Of a stretch of DNA of 64,000 nucleotides, positions 31,201 to 40,127 are shown piece after piece (the stretch's first letter is position 1; every line of letters starts with the position of its first letter). Where the stretch lies: NCBI RefSeq assembly GCF_022549785.1, contig NZ_JAKZGO010000017.1:36180-100179 (forward strand). Direction: 5' to 3'. The stretch is from Belliella alkalica (GTDB taxonomy: Bacteria > Bacteroidota > Bacteroidia > Cytophagales > Cyclobacteriaceae). Below the pieces are notes generated by a model. The model was not told the DNA's origin. It searched no databases and saw nothing but the letters and a program-made list of their open reading frames with translations. The translations under genes were made by a program, and so were the position numbers.

Positions 31201-31652
31201 ATTTCTTCAATGATGACTTTAGAAGTGCCATAAACCAACTCCTTTTTGAAACTCTCCCAGTCACCAGTGAAGGCCACTTCACCTAGCAGTTTGCTGAAAA
31301 ATGTTTGACCATCAACAGTAAAATCATCTTTATTGAGGTTTAGATTACTTTGCAATAACTCTTCAGGGGAGTTATATATAAAAATCTTTGGTTTGGTATA
31401 AGCTACGTAACCTATTACCTGAGTCAATCTATCAAATTCATTTTCCAAATAATCAATCGCCATACGGGCATTGGTTACACCTCCATCATAGTAGTAGACC
31501 TCAAAATTATTGGAACTGAATAGATACCACTCTATATTTTTATGTTGAATTCTGTTTTTACCAAACCTTTCTTGATCAAATTGAGCAATAGACTTTATGG
31601 CAGGCAAAGTAAGCCCTATAAGGAGTGTTAAGTAGAAAATTCTTTTTTTCAT
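28239..31652 (-). CDS. Large TolB-like propeller plus outer-membrane beta-barrel protein
   Basis: 1137 residues with a signal peptide (to about 23, KSIAQFD). Residues 30-270 resemble the peptidase-MA fold (PEWYIEGAAMYIAHG aligns with its EWLSEGLA-type segment), but the HExxH zinc motif is absent. Residues 290-620 carry PD40/TolB propeller blades (IKFSPDGKHLAYV). A polar linker of about 100 residues follows, then a C-terminal part rich in amphipathic strands ending LGYNF, with a terminal aromatic as in BAM substrates. It is probably an outer-membrane protein with a periplasmic or surface propeller. Databases usually call such proteins TolB-like; the role is unknown. Confidence 0.8.
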   Translation of the reverse strand: MKKRIFYLTLLIGLTLPAIKSIAQFDQERFGKNRIQHKNIEWYLFSSNNFEVYYYDGGVTNARMAIDYLENEFDRLTQVIGYVAYTKPKIFIYNSPEELLQSNLNLNKDDFTVDGQTFFSKLLGEVAFTGDWESFKKELVYGTSKVIIEEMLYGSTIADAFQSNLINSFPEWYIEGAAMYIAHGWSMEMDDYIRHYFKNEKKNKFHRLQEKEAALVGQSIWNFISEKYGRRYISSILNLSRINRNEENSIANTIGLNYNAFREQWKQFYIQTNAPVLTTFKDYNQNNVINQTKSSQLGIINDIKFSPDGKHLAYVINNGGKFKIQVRELSNNRERTIFSGGSRSSDQPANLTSPVIAWKDTLNLAIASYKRGTTSLILRAIDGSSQDKIFLRNITQILSIDYNSSGRNMVVSAISNNGKTDIFSLNVRGVGKRLTNDVFDNIDPVFLNDSTIIFSSNFTELPDSVLTRYPDVRQLPNYFNLFRIDITDSTEVTSKLTNSNNKNIKASVLNGNFILHLSDQSGIMNLMRMSVNGSIASQVSAFNKSLEAFDYSARLNRIAYSYRDGNQSVLVMEPYTNTDQFTPSTPRVQIQQAKVLNERLSSRRIEQQEVGRNDQSEDQRAPIVIEEVKRDSTLNIRLEDLMIGGRTPQTNTGVTRAPQTTVSEPILDSIPPIVGNTTGSINTEKLRFERRGGIDTENYTFDTIPVISQPVTGLSQLQARSSLLDNFRRQSLRKTVTGPQKMTPQFITNSLKTTFVVDPLRGFGISLNGKMSDLLENHLFEGGIMATLDFRSGSDIFFDYQYLKQRVDLRARFDRRSIQVTEGDLTFQKYVLTKAELGFSYPFSVHSRVMAAPFFAKSQYFNLNSDSILRGTVPEQNRFDVNYAGAKVEFVVDKTQQLGLYMQQGLKGKIGAVHYQGLNAGERSFTNAYLDLRNYQKIHKNITFATRLFAGSFFGKNPQSYLVGGMDNWLFNQFYRPPTNRPEASPVRNSGGVENSNILFAEFVDLRGYDYDEIRGKNVVTFSSELRIPLFSYLSRGNITSNFIKNFQLVAFYDVGTSWNDSPPWERINDQNTEVIDSEGSPFLITLNNFNNPWLQSYGAGLRTVLLNYYVKFDLARPIRNYQNQDLKFYVTLGYNF

Positions 31653-31673
31653 TAGTTAAAGATAACTTACGTT

Positions 31674-32726
31674 TTAAATATACTTAAAAAAACGACTTAT
31701 ATTAACATCAATATGGGGTTGATTTTGATTTACTAATAAATCAAACATCATTTTACTATAGTATGGTATCAAGGAAACACCTTTAGCTCCAAAACCATTG
31801 AAGATGTAAACGCAATCATGGTCAGGATGTTTACCTAACATCGGTCTCCTATCTTTTGTTGCGGGCCTTACGCCAGATTTATGTACGACGAGTTTTTTGT
31901 TTTGGATTTTCATCAGATTATCCAATCTATCATACAGTTCATTTTTTGCTCTTTCAGTGGGCCCTTCATCCAAATCATGCCATGAATAAGTGGATCCTAC
32001 CCTTACCAGACCATTTTCTAAAGCAATCCTGAAAACACCCCTATTTATAATTTCCTTGGGATGAAATTCTTGTTCTAAATCCAATATTTCACCTTTGACC
32101 GGAGAGAATGGAAGATATTTGAAAAAGGCACTTTTCATAGCGCCCAAACCATTACAGTACACTATGCCTCTAGCTTCAATATCTCTGTAGGTAATTTTTC
32201 CATCACCAAAACCCAATTCATTTTCTTCAAATGATTCTTCTAGCAGAAAATCCTTCTCTAAAAGGAATTTAGAATAAACATCTAGCAGAGTATTTATATC
32301 CAAATAGCCCGACTGTGCCAGCATTACTCCACCATGTTCATTTACAACTTCCTCAAAAAGACTTTTAGTATGAATTTTTTCTAAATAAGTTTGGAATTTT
32401 GAATCACTACTATTGCCCATCCATTCATTTTGTTCCTCTACAGATAAAAAAGGTCTATATATCGGCTTTTTAAAAAGAAAATTCGTCCCAAACTCTTGCT
32501 CCATTGTCTCATACAGCGGCTCTATTTCTGGAAACAACAAATCTGCGTTCCAAGTCTTTACCATCTTGCGTCCCGTAAGAGGATTATACAATCCAGCAGC
32601 TACCCTACTACTATTATTTGACTCGGGCTGATCTATTACCAAAACAGAATAGCCCGATTTGATCAACCTATATGACAATACTGTGCCTGCCAATCCTTGT
32701 CCAATGAGTAAAAAATCTACTTCCAT
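31674..32726 (-). CDS. FAD-dependent oxidoreductase (DAO family)
   Basis: 350 residues from the ATG at 32726 (MEVDFLLIGQGLAGTVLSY), with the dinucleotide-binding GxGxxG at residues 9-14 and a C-terminal DAO signature (RPATKDRRPMLGKHP, then IFNGFGAKGVSLIPY). It resembles the glycine/D-amino-acid oxidase group; the related C-terminal domain of MnmC is another possibility, since NPLTGRK near the N-terminus is of that kind. A TTG start six bases earlier is less likely. It is divergent from the MBL gene with only 58 bases between. Confidence 0.82.
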   Translation of the reverse strand: MEVDFLLIGQGLAGTVLSYRLIKSGYSVLVIDQPESNNSSRVAAGLYNPLTGRKMVKTWNADLLFPEIEPLYETMEQEFGTNFLFKKPIYRPFLSVEEQNEWMGNSSDSKFQTYLEKIHTKSLFEEVVNEHGGVMLAQSGYLDINTLLDVYSKFLLEKDFLLEESFEENELGFGDGKITYRDIEARGIVYCNGLGAMKSAFFKYLPFSPVKGEILDLEQEFHPKEIINRGVFRIALENGLVRVGSTYSWHDLDEGPTERAKNELYDRLDNLMKIQNKKLVVHKSGVRPATKDRRPMLGKHPDHDCVYIFNGFGAKGVSLIPYYSKMMFDLLVNQNQPHIDVNISRFFKYI

Positions 32727-32784
32727 GCCCAAAAATAAATTCTTTATTCGTTATTTTGATACTTTCAAGAAAATGTTTCCCAAT

Positions 32785-33438
32785 ATGCTAAAATTAAAAT
32801 ATTTTACTTTCAATCCTTTTATGGAAAACACCTATGTCTTATTTGACGAGACCAAAGAAGCTATAATCTTTGACCCTGGATGTTACGAAAAAAACGAAAG
32901 GGAAAAGCTACATGATTTCATCTTGAAAGAGGGTCTTATTGTAAAATATTTAATCAATACACATTGCCACATAGATCATGTATTGGGAAATGCATTTGTC
33001 AAAAGACAGTATAATGTACCATTACTTATCCATCAAAATGAAGTCATGGTTCTCAAATCTGTTTCTGCCTATGCTTCCAATTATGGATTCCCTGGTTATG
33101 AAGAGACTGAAGCGGATCAGTTTATTGATGAAAGTGACGAAATCAAATTTGGTAATACAACTTTGAAAATCAAATTTGTCCCTGGTCATGCACCTGGCCA
33201 TTTGGTTTTTTATCATGAAGGCAGTAAGTTATGTATTGCAGGAGATACTTTGTTTCAGGGAAGTATTGGAAGGACTGACCTTCCTGGTGGAGATCATCAG
33301 ACTTTGTTGTCTGCGATTAAGTCTGAAATGTTTACATTGCCGAATGACATGGTAATATATCCAGGCCATGGCCCTGAGACAACGGTCGAATATGAAAAAG
33401 AAAATAATCCATTTGTCGGAAAAAGAGCGAAATTTTGA
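32785..33438 (+). CDS. MBL-fold metallo-hydrolase (glyoxalase II-like)
   Basis: 217 residues from the ATG at 32785 (MLKLKYFTFNPFMENTY). The metal motif HCHIDH is at residues 60-65 (H60, H62, D64, H65), with further ligands in PGHAPGH, AGDTLF and YPGHGPET. This layout (AGDTLFQGSIGRTDLPGG) is that of hydroxyacylglutathione-hydrolase-like thioesterases of Bacteroidota; the true substrate is unknown. Longer in-frame starts overlap the divergent oxidoreductase and are rejected. The stop TGA overlaps the pssA ATG by one base. Confidence 0.9.
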   Translation: MLKLKYFTFNPFMENTYVLFDETKEAIIFDPGCYEKNEREKLHDFILKEGLIVKYLINTHCHIDHVLGNAFVKRQYNVPLLIHQNEVMVLKSVSAYASNYGFPGYEETEADQFIDESDEIKFGNTTLKIKFVPGHAPGHLVFYHEGSKLCIAGDTLFQGSIGRTDLPGGDHQTLLSAIKSEMFTLPNDMVIYPGHGPETTVEYEKENNPFVGKRAKF

Positions 33439-34139
33439 TGATCAAAAAACACATTCCCAATAGCATCACCAGCCTAAACCTGTTATCTGGAATGATAGGG
33501 ATCTATTTTGTCCTTTCGGGAAAAATCGAATATGGGGCATATTTTATTATTTTGGCGGCGATTTTTGATTTTCTGGACGGTTTTGTAGCCAGAATTCTAA
33601 AAGTACACAGTGAGATTGGAAAGCAACTGGATTCATTAGCTGATTTGGTGACCTTTGGGGTTTTACCATCCTTTATCCTTTTTCAATGGACAAAAGAACT
33701 CACAGATTCCGAGTACTTACCCTTTATTGCTTTGATAATGGGAGTTTTTTCTGCCATAAGGCTTGCCAAATTCAATGTTGACACCAGACAAACAGATCGC
33801 TTTATTGGAATTCCGACACCTGCCAATGCATTACTTGTAAGCACACTACCTTTTTTTGTTTCAAAATTCCCCCAAATCGCAAGCTACATTGAGCAACCTT
33901 TGGTTCTCTTGACAATTGCCGTGGTAATGTCTGTTCTCTTGATTGCAGAAATCCCACTTATAGCATTGAAATTCAAGAACTACCTCCCTAAAGACAATGT
34001 CTTTCGATACTTAGTTTTGGCAATTGGGCTGCTGTGTCTTATAACTTTGGGCTTTGCAGGGATTCCAATTATAATTATTTCTTATATTGTACTTTCTGTA
34101 TTGGAAGGGGTGATCAATAAAAATGAGAGTAGCTTATAA
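33438..34139 (+). CDS. pssA: CDP-diacylglycerol-serine O-phosphatidyltransferase
   Basis: Makes phosphatidylserine, precursor of phosphatidylethanolamine, in the inner membrane. 233 residues, about seven hydrophobic segments. The CDP-alcohol phosphotransferase motif DG(x2)AR(x8)G(x3)D(x3)D is complete in DFLDGFVAR...GKQLDSLAD. It begins at the ATG overlapping the MBL stop (TGATG), and its last 17 bases overlap porU, so the three genes appear translationally coupled. Confidence 0.93.
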   Translation: MIKKHIPNSITSLNLLSGMIGIYFVLSGKIEYGAYFIILAAIFDFLDGFVARILKVHSEIGKQLDSLADLVTFGVLPSFILFQWTKELTDSEYLPFIALIMGVFSAIRLAKFNVDTRQTDRFIGIPTPANALLVSTLPFFVSKFPQIASYIEQPLVLLTIAVVMSVLLIAEIPLIALKFKNYLPKDNVFRYLVLAIGLLCLITLGFAGIPIIIISYIVLSVLEGVINKNESSL

Positions 34140-37100
34140 GATATTTCTAAATGCAATTTTGCTTTGTTACTTTTTTGTATCATTCATTTGTGTCTCTTCA
34201 AATGCACAGTCTCAATTTTTCAAATTTCCAATCACAGAGTCCGGTGTTTACAAAATTTCCCAAAATCAGTTGAATCAAGTTGGAATTACTGGGTTAGAAA
34301 ACATATCGATTTTTGGAAATCCTGGCCTTCTGCCCCAACGACTTGATAGTCTTGATTTGACACTTAAAGAAATCCCTACAAAAATAATCGGATCAGAATT
34401 ATTTGTTTATTTGGAAGGTCCAAATATTATCAATGCTCAAACTAATGACTGGGAATACCAGCATCACTATTACACTGACACTGTATTTTATCTTATATCA
34501 AATCAAGTACCTACCATCAGAATCCAAGAATCAGAAAGATCCCAAAACAACTTCAATGGTAGCTTGCATCTGATTGCTGTAAAAAAAGAAGAAAGCCACA
34601 ACCTCCTAACCTCGGGGAGAAATTGGTACGGAACAGCATTCTACGGAAATCAATCTTACAACCACTCTTTCAACATACCAAATGAAAATGCTGGTTTGGG
34701 AATTGTAAAAGTAAAAGTCATGGCACAATCTTTACAGGAGAGTCGACTAAATTTACAAGTGAACGGGCAAGCAATAGAGGATTTTAGTATTCCTGCGATT
34801 CCTAATACTACATTTGGAATCAAAGGAAGGGAAGAAACTGTATTATCAAATTTCCCAATTGCATCAAATGCTACAGCAGCAGTAAGGCTGACGCAACAAA
34901 GTGCTGACATCAACGGCGATGCGTTCATCGACTATGTTTCTATAGCAATCCCATTTTCCAATAACAATTTACCAAACGGACTTTTTTATAATCTCTCTGC
35001 AGTCCCATTAAGCATCTCTCCGATAGCAGGTAAAGAATTGTTTAGCATATCCAACGCCTATGAAATAAAACATGTCCTCAGCCAAACTGAAATCAAACCA
35101 AGAGAAAAAATTATTGTCTTTGGGAGAAATGAAACCAGGAATATTCCGACTCCCATTTCAGTAAACCTCCACTTAAGAAATAATCCAATCACAGAATCCC
35201 TCATAATCGTCAGCCCTGAATCACTTTTATCTCAAGCAAAAAGACTTGCAAATCATAAAAATTCTATAGGGATTAGAAGTAAAGTGGTAACATTGAATGA
35301 AGTTTTTGATGCCTTTGGATATGGCACTTATGATATTACTGCCATTCGAAATTTCCTATCCTACCACTATTTAAATAATGGACAAATAAAGAATGTGCTG
35401 TTTTTCGGAAAAGGCACAATTGACTACAAAAGAAAAATTGAAGGAGGAAGACCAAATCTCGTCCCATCCTATAGTTCAAAAAGCAGTCTTAACCCCCTAT
35501 CAACTTATTCGTCTGATGATTATTATGGTTTTTTGGAAATAGGACAGGGTGAGTGGGATGAGAACAATTCCGGAGATGAAATCCTCAAGGTTGGTATTGG
35601 GAGAATTCCAGCTATCAGTATTCAAGAAGCAAGGGAAGCTGTAGATAAAATTATCGCATATGAAACAAGAACTGAAAACCAAGGAGATTGGAAACGAAGA
35701 GTAGCATTTTTTGCGGATGATGGAGATAATAATATCCATTTATCCAATGCAGAAAGCCATGCAAAGTTTTTGACTGAAAACCATCCCGAATATATCGTAG
35801 AAAAACTATACCTAGATCGGTATGAGCAAGTCAGAAATGATGGGAGACAGTCTTCTCCGCAAGCCAAAGATGCATTGAAAACCACAATCGAAGAGGGAGT
35901 TTTGATATTAAACTATGTGGGCCATGGAAACGAAACTACTCTAACTGCTGAGCGAGTCTTCCAATCTTCTGACCTGAGAGATTGGGTTGACACCCCACTC
36001 CTTCCATTAGTAGTGACAGCAACTTGTGAATTTGGACGACATGACAGCCCATACATACGCTCTGGAGCAGAAGAAATGCTATTTGCTAAAAACAAAGGAG
36101 CCATTAGTCTACTGACAACAGGACGCCCTGTATTCAGCAGCAGTAATTTCACATTGAATAAAGCTTTTATTGAAGCAGTTTTTGAAAAAGAAAATGGAGA
36201 AAACTTAGATTTGGGAGAAATTTTCAAGAGAACCAAAAACAACAGCTTAAATGGGGCGCTGAACAGAAATTTTTCACTACTTGGAGACCCTTCTCTAAAA
36301 TTGGCAATACCTGAACTTCTTTCAAAAGTGAAAAAAGTAATGGATATTGACCTAGAAGTAGAAATCGACACCCTCAGTGCAATGCAAAAAATCTTTGTAA
36401 GAGGAAAAATAGTAGATCCTCTTACAGAATCTTCCATCTCGAATTCTAAAGGGACTTACAAATTGGTTTTATTTGACAGAAAAGAAATGAAACAGACCTT
36501 AGGAGATGAAAGCAGTCCAGTAAATTTTGAAGTGGAAGGAAATATTCTGTTTCAAGGGATTGGGAATATTTTTGATGGGGCATTTGAGACAGAAATTTTT
36601 ATTCCTAAAAACATCAGTACCGACTTTGGTGAAGGCATCATTCGAGTATTTGCAACACTCGAAAATAATCAGGAAGCAATGTCGGCAAAGAAAACAATCA
36701 TTGGAGGAGTCAATCAAATGATCACTGAGGACACAGAAGGCCCATTGATAGAAATGCTATTTGGAAATAAATATGGAGAAGATCTGACAGTATTCTCAGC
36801 ATACAATATCCGCTTGATGGCTAATCTTAGTGATGAAAGTGGGATCAATATTTCCACCACGAATACAGATCAAAATATTACTTTGAGAATCAACGATAGT
36901 CATCCAGTCTTCTTGAATAGCTTTTATAATTCGATAGACAACGGCTATAAAAAAGGCAGGATTTTAGTTCCAATAGAAGGGCTAAACGAAGGGATCAATA
37001 CAATTTCTTTGGAAGTGTGGGACAATGTCGGGAATAGGTCGTATATGGAGAGAGAGATTCTGGTAGAAGGAAGCTCATCTATAAGGATCCTTAAAAGTAC

Positions 37101-37389
37101 TACTTATCCAAATCCAAGCATAGAGTTCAGTAAATTTAAAGTAGAGCATAATCGAACTGGTGAAAACTTAATGCTGCACTTGCGAGTTTTCTCCATATTA
37201 GGACATGAAATATATCGAGCTAGCAAGCGTTATGTGAAGGCTAATTATATTTTGGACGACTTAGAGTGGATTTTTTTCCATTCTAAAACCAAATATCCAA
37301 CAAAAGGAACTTATATTTACGAATTAGAGCTCGTATCAGAAATAGACAATACTTCGGATAGAAAGAGCGGCAAAATAATCATTAAATGA
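34123..37389 (+). CDS. porU: T9SS sortase PorU (C25 gingipain-type peptidase)
   Basis: The cell-surface enzyme that removes the C-terminal signal of T9SS cargo and attaches it to A-LPS or another anchor. 1088 residues: signal peptide to about 28 (SSNAQS), a beta-rich N-region, the C25 peptidase domain (about 370-740) with catalytic H601 (NYVGHGNE) and C635 (TATCEFGRHD), Ig-like strands, and its own C-terminal sorting-like domain (YPNPSIEFSKFKVEHNRT...GTYIYELEL...GKIIIK), which PorU is known to retain. It overlaps pssA by 17 bases and porV by 4 (ATGA). Confidence 0.95.
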   Translation: MRVAYKIFLNAILLCYFFVSFICVSSNAQSQFFKFPITESGVYKISQNQLNQVGITGLENISIFGNPGLLPQRLDSLDLTLKEIPTKIIGSELFVYLEGPNIINAQTNDWEYQHHYYTDTVFYLISNQVPTIRIQESERSQNNFNGSLHLIAVKKEESHNLLTSGRNWYGTAFYGNQSYNHSFNIPNENAGLGIVKVKVMAQSLQESRLNLQVNGQAIEDFSIPAIPNTTFGIKGREETVLSNFPIASNATAAVRLTQQSADINGDAFIDYVSIAIPFSNNNLPNGLFYNLSAVPLSISPIAGKELFSISNAYEIKHVLSQTEIKPREKIIVFGRNETRNIPTPISVNLHLRNNPITESLIIVSPESLLSQAKRLANHKNSIGIRSKVVTLNEVFDAFGYGTYDITAIRNFLSYHYLNNGQIKNVLFFGKGTIDYKRKIEGGRPNLVPSYSSKSSLNPLSTYSSDDYYGFLEIGQGEWDENNSGDEILKVGIGRIPAISIQEAREAVDKIIAYETRTENQGDWKRRVAFFADDGDNNIHLSNAESHAKFLTENHPEYIVEKLYLDRYEQVRNDGRQSSPQAKDALKTTIEEGVLILNYVGHGNETTLTAERVFQSSDLRDWVDTPLLPLVVTATCEFGRHDSPYIRSGAEEMLFAKNKGAISLLTTGRPVFSSSNFTLNKAFIEAVFEKENGENLDLGEIFKRTKNNSLNGALNRNFSLLGDPSLKLAIPELLSKVKKVMDIDLEVEIDTLSAMQKIFVRGKIVDPLTESSISNSKGTYKLVLFDRKEMKQTLGDESSPVNFEVEGNILFQGIGNIFDGAFETEIFIPKNISTDFGEGIIRVFATLENNQEAMSAKKTIIGGVNQMITEDTEGPLIEMLFGNKYGEDLTVFSAYNIRLMANLSDESGINISTTNTDQNITLRINDSHPVFLNSFYNSIDNGYKKGRILVPIEGLNEGINTISLEVWDNVGNRSYMEREILVEGSSSIRILKSTTYPNPSIEFSKFKVEHNRTGENLMLHLRVFSILGHEIYRASKRYVKANYILDDLEWIFFHSKTKYPTKGTYIYELELVSEIDNTSDRKSGKIIIK

Positions 37390-38603
37390 AAATATCGGTA
37401 AGCCATTCATTCAAGACACTTTTTCTTTCCTTGGTATGTCTTTCTGCGTATGAAGTATCTGCGCAAAACTCGACAATCATTTCTGGACAGGATCCTAATA
37501 GACGTGTTATCACCACTGCTGTACCTTTTTTGAATTTTGCTCCTGACAGTAGGCATTCAGCAATGGGAGATGTAGGTGTAGCCACGTCTCCGGACGCCAA
37601 CTCAGCGCATTGGAATGCAGGCAAACTCGCTTTCATCAAAGATGACATGGGTCTTTCACTTTCGTATTCTCCATGGCTAGGTCGAATAGTAAACGATATG
37701 TCAGTGAGTTATTTGACGGGATTCAAAAAAATAGATGAAAACTCAGCCTTTGGATTTGATCTACGCTACTTCAATATGGGAGACATACAATTGACAGATC
37801 AAAGAGGAAATGAGTTGGGAGAATTTACACCAAGAGATATTGCAATCGGTGGTACTTACTCCCGAAGGTTGTCGCAGAACTTAGGTTTGGGAATCTCTGC
37901 TCGATTTATCCACTCCAATCTATCAGGGAATATCTCATCTGCTGGCGGATCTGAAAGCAGACCTGGAGTGTCTGTAGGGACAGACATAGGATTGTACTAC
38001 ACAAAAGATGTACTTCTAGGCAACAAAGAGGGTGTATGGTCTTGGGGGACATCTATTACCAACATAGGACCAAAACTGACTTACAACAGCTCTGAAGATT
38101 TGGATTATATCCCTACTAATTTCAGAATCGGAACGGCATACCAAATCAAAATAGATCAATTGAATTCAATAACTTTTGCTTTAGATTTCAACAAACTAAT
38201 GGTACCTACACCTCCTATTTATAGCAGAGATGAAAATGGGAATTTAATAACAGACTCCAACGACAATTTAGTGATAGCACCTGGTAACGGGAAAGACCCA
38301 AATAGACCATTGATATCAGGAATGTTCGGTTCGTTTACAGATGCTCCAGGTGGATTCAGTGAAGAAATGCAAGAGGTGATGATTTCGTTTGGAGTCGAGT
38401 ATGTATACAATGAAACACTCGCTTTGAGAACTGGTTATTTTCATGAAAACATCAATAAAGGAGGAAGAAGGTATTTTACTATGGGTGTAGGTTTTAACTA
38501 TAAAGCCCTAGGATTTGACTTCTCTTACCTTGTACCACAAGTACAAAACCATCCATTAGCTGAGACTTTAAGACTTTCTCTCGCATACAATCTTTCAAAA
38601 TAA
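37386..38603 (+). CDS. porV: T9SS outer-membrane protein PorV (LptO)
   Basis: 405 residues with a signal peptide (SAYEVSAQN). An FadL/OmpP1-like beta-barrel, it accepts cargo from the SprA translocon and brings it to PorU. Family features are FLNFAPDSRHSAMGDVGVATSPD ANSAHWNAGK near the N-terminus, FGFDLRYFNMGDI, and the terminal strand LRLSLAYNLSK. Its ATG lies inside the porU stop (ATGA overlap) and its TAA overlaps the ATG of the M16 gene, so expression is coupled along the operon. Confidence 0.95.
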   Translation: MKISVSHSFKTLFLSLVCLSAYEVSAQNSTIISGQDPNRRVITTAVPFLNFAPDSRHSAMGDVGVATSPDANSAHWNAGKLAFIKDDMGLSLSYSPWLGRIVNDMSVSYLTGFKKIDENSAFGFDLRYFNMGDIQLTDQRGNELGEFTPRDIAIGGTYSRRLSQNLGLGISARFIHSNLSGNISSAGGSESRPGVSVGTDIGLYYTKDVLLGNKEGVWSWGTSITNIGPKLTYNSSEDLDYIPTNFRIGTAYQIKIDQLNSITFALDFNKLMVPTPPIYSRDENGNLITDSNDNLVIAPGNGKDPNRPLISGMFGSFTDAPGGFSEEMQEVMISFGVEYVYNETLALRTGYFHENINKGGRRYFTMGVGFNYKALGFDFSYLVPQVQNHPLAETLRLSLAYNLSK

Positions 38604-39874
38604 TGATTTTAGATAGAAGCAAAGCACCGGAATTCCTAATTCCAGAAAACATCACATTACAAAACCCTATCAAGCGGACTCTTCACAATGGAGTCCACTT
38701 GTATTTTATACCCACACCTGAAATTGACGCCATCCGACTCGAAATCAACACTGATACCCAAAGATCTTTGAATATAGTCGATAAAAAACTCACTTCATTT
38801 TTTACACTGAATATGATAATGGAGGGGACCAAGCAAATGTCCGCTCTTGAATTGGATGATTTCTTTGATCAGTATGCAAGTGAAGTAGAAGTAAGTTCGG
38901 GCTTTGAAAACAATAGTATCTCCTTACTTACTACAAAAAAACATTTTGCAAATGTATTCCCTGTATTTAGATCATTGCTGACAGAAGCTGTTTTTCCAGA
39001 AAAGGAACTCGCTAAAAGAAAATCCCAAAAAGCACTAAGTATTAGTCTTCAAAGAGAACAAAATGGAGCTCGAGCAAGTCAACTATTCAGAAAACAACTC
39101 TTTGGGGAAAGCCATCCCTACGGATTGATTTCAGACGAAAATGATGTGGAAATCATTACTAGAGAAGACTTACAAGATTATTATGAGAATTCACTTTGGT
39201 TCAACCCTGAGATTTTTCTTACTGGAAATGTAGAAGAAAAAGAGCTGGATATGATTACCGAGCTTTTGGGATCTATTGAAGTAAGTTTTACAGAAAGAGA
39301 ATATCCTTTGTTTTCAAATATTACAAAAGAAAGATTGTATGAAGTCAAAGAAAAGTCCCTTCAATCTACTATTCGGATAGGCTGTCATTTAATCCCAAAA
39401 AGCCATCCTGATTATCATGCCCTCTCTGTTTTCAACACGATTTTGGGTGGGTATTTTGGATCAAGGCTTATCAAAAACATCAGAGAAGAAAAAGGTCACA
39501 CTTACGGCATCTACAGCAGCATAGGAAGTTTGAAGAACGCAGATTATTGGGTTGTAATGGCGGATGTCCAAAAACAATACCTCAATGAAGTCATAACTGA
39601 AATATATAAGGAAATAGACTTGTTGAAAACTGAACTGGTTGGACCTGATGAATTGGAAACTGTCAGAAACTATATGATTGGAAATTTCTTATCAAATTTC
39701 AGTTCTGCATTTGACTTAATTGGAAGGTTTAAAAGTATTCATCAGGCAGGAATGGATCAGAATTTCTACTATGAAAAACTAGATTTCATTAGAAAATTCA
39801 CAGCCCAGGATATTCTAAATGTAGGTCAAAAGTACCTTAACCGAAATAACATGGTGGAAGTCATCGTTGGGTAA
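38603..39874 (+). CDS. M16 family (insulinase-like) protein lacking the zinc site
   Basis: 423 residues, the length of single M16B subunits. The M16 fold is evident (TLHNGVHLYFIPTPEIDAI near 30; HPDYHALSVFNTILGGYFGSRLIKNIREEKGHTYGI near 275-305). Where active members have HxxEH, this one reads FFTLNMIMEGT, so both histidines and the glutamate are missing. The R...Y pair of the partner subunit (REEKGHTYGIYS) is kept. It is therefore probably the non-catalytic half of a heterodimeric periplasmic or cytosolic peptidase; there is no signal peptide. No active partner is in the window. The start overlaps the porV stop by one base. Confidence 0.85.
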   Translation: MILDRSKAPEFLIPENITLQNPIKRTLHNGVHLYFIPTPEIDAIRLEINTDTQRSLNIVDKKLTSFFTLNMIMEGTKQMSALELDDFFDQYASEVEVSSGFENNSISLLTTKKHFANVFPVFRSLLTEAVFPEKELAKRKSQKALSISLQREQNGARASQLFRKQLFGESHPYGLISDENDVEIITREDLQDYYENSLWFNPEIFLTGNVEEKELDMITELLGSIEVSFTEREYPLFSNITKERLYEVKEKSLQSTIRIGCHLIPKSHPDYHALSVFNTILGGYFGSRLIKNIREEKGHTYGIYSSIGSLKNADYWVVMADVQKQYLNEVITEIYKEIDLLKTELVGPDELETVRNYMIGNFLSNFSSAFDLIGRFKSIHQAGMDQNFYYEKLDFIRKFTAQDILNVGQKYLNRNNMVEVIVG

Positions 39875-40006
39875 TAAAAGAAAAGTTTCCCAACTGCTAG
39901 CAAGGGCTTCTCAATTCTTAATTTCAAAATGACATCAATCCTTTTTGAGATTTTTCGATGTATGTAGAGTAGTTAGTGGAGACACAAACCAAGGAAATAA
40001 GTTTGG

Positions 40007-40054
40007 CAAAAATACTTACATTGAGAGAAAATGGTAGAAGTAATGGTTAGTTAA
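40007..40054 (+). pseudogene. Decayed remnant resembling the 3' end of the M16 gene
   Basis: A 48-base stretch aligns without gaps to the last 48 bases of the M16 gene (39827-39874 by equivalence), 34 of 48 identical, and translates as QKYLH-stop-EKMVEVMVS-stop against QKYLNRNNMVEVIVG-stop. It carries one internal stop. It suggests an old tandem duplication whose second copy has been nearly erased. The rest of the 250-base gap shows nothing recognisable. Confidence 0.45.
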
Positions 40055-40127
40055 AACAATAAATGCTAGTAGTTTTCTATACTTTAGACATTTAAAAAGG
40101 TCCTATCAAAAGAATGTAAATTCCTTT

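Noticed and set aside
35913..36437. 174-codon minus-strand frame inside porU
   Set aside because: Serine/phenylalanine-rich shadow of the peptidase domain; it has no recognisable family.
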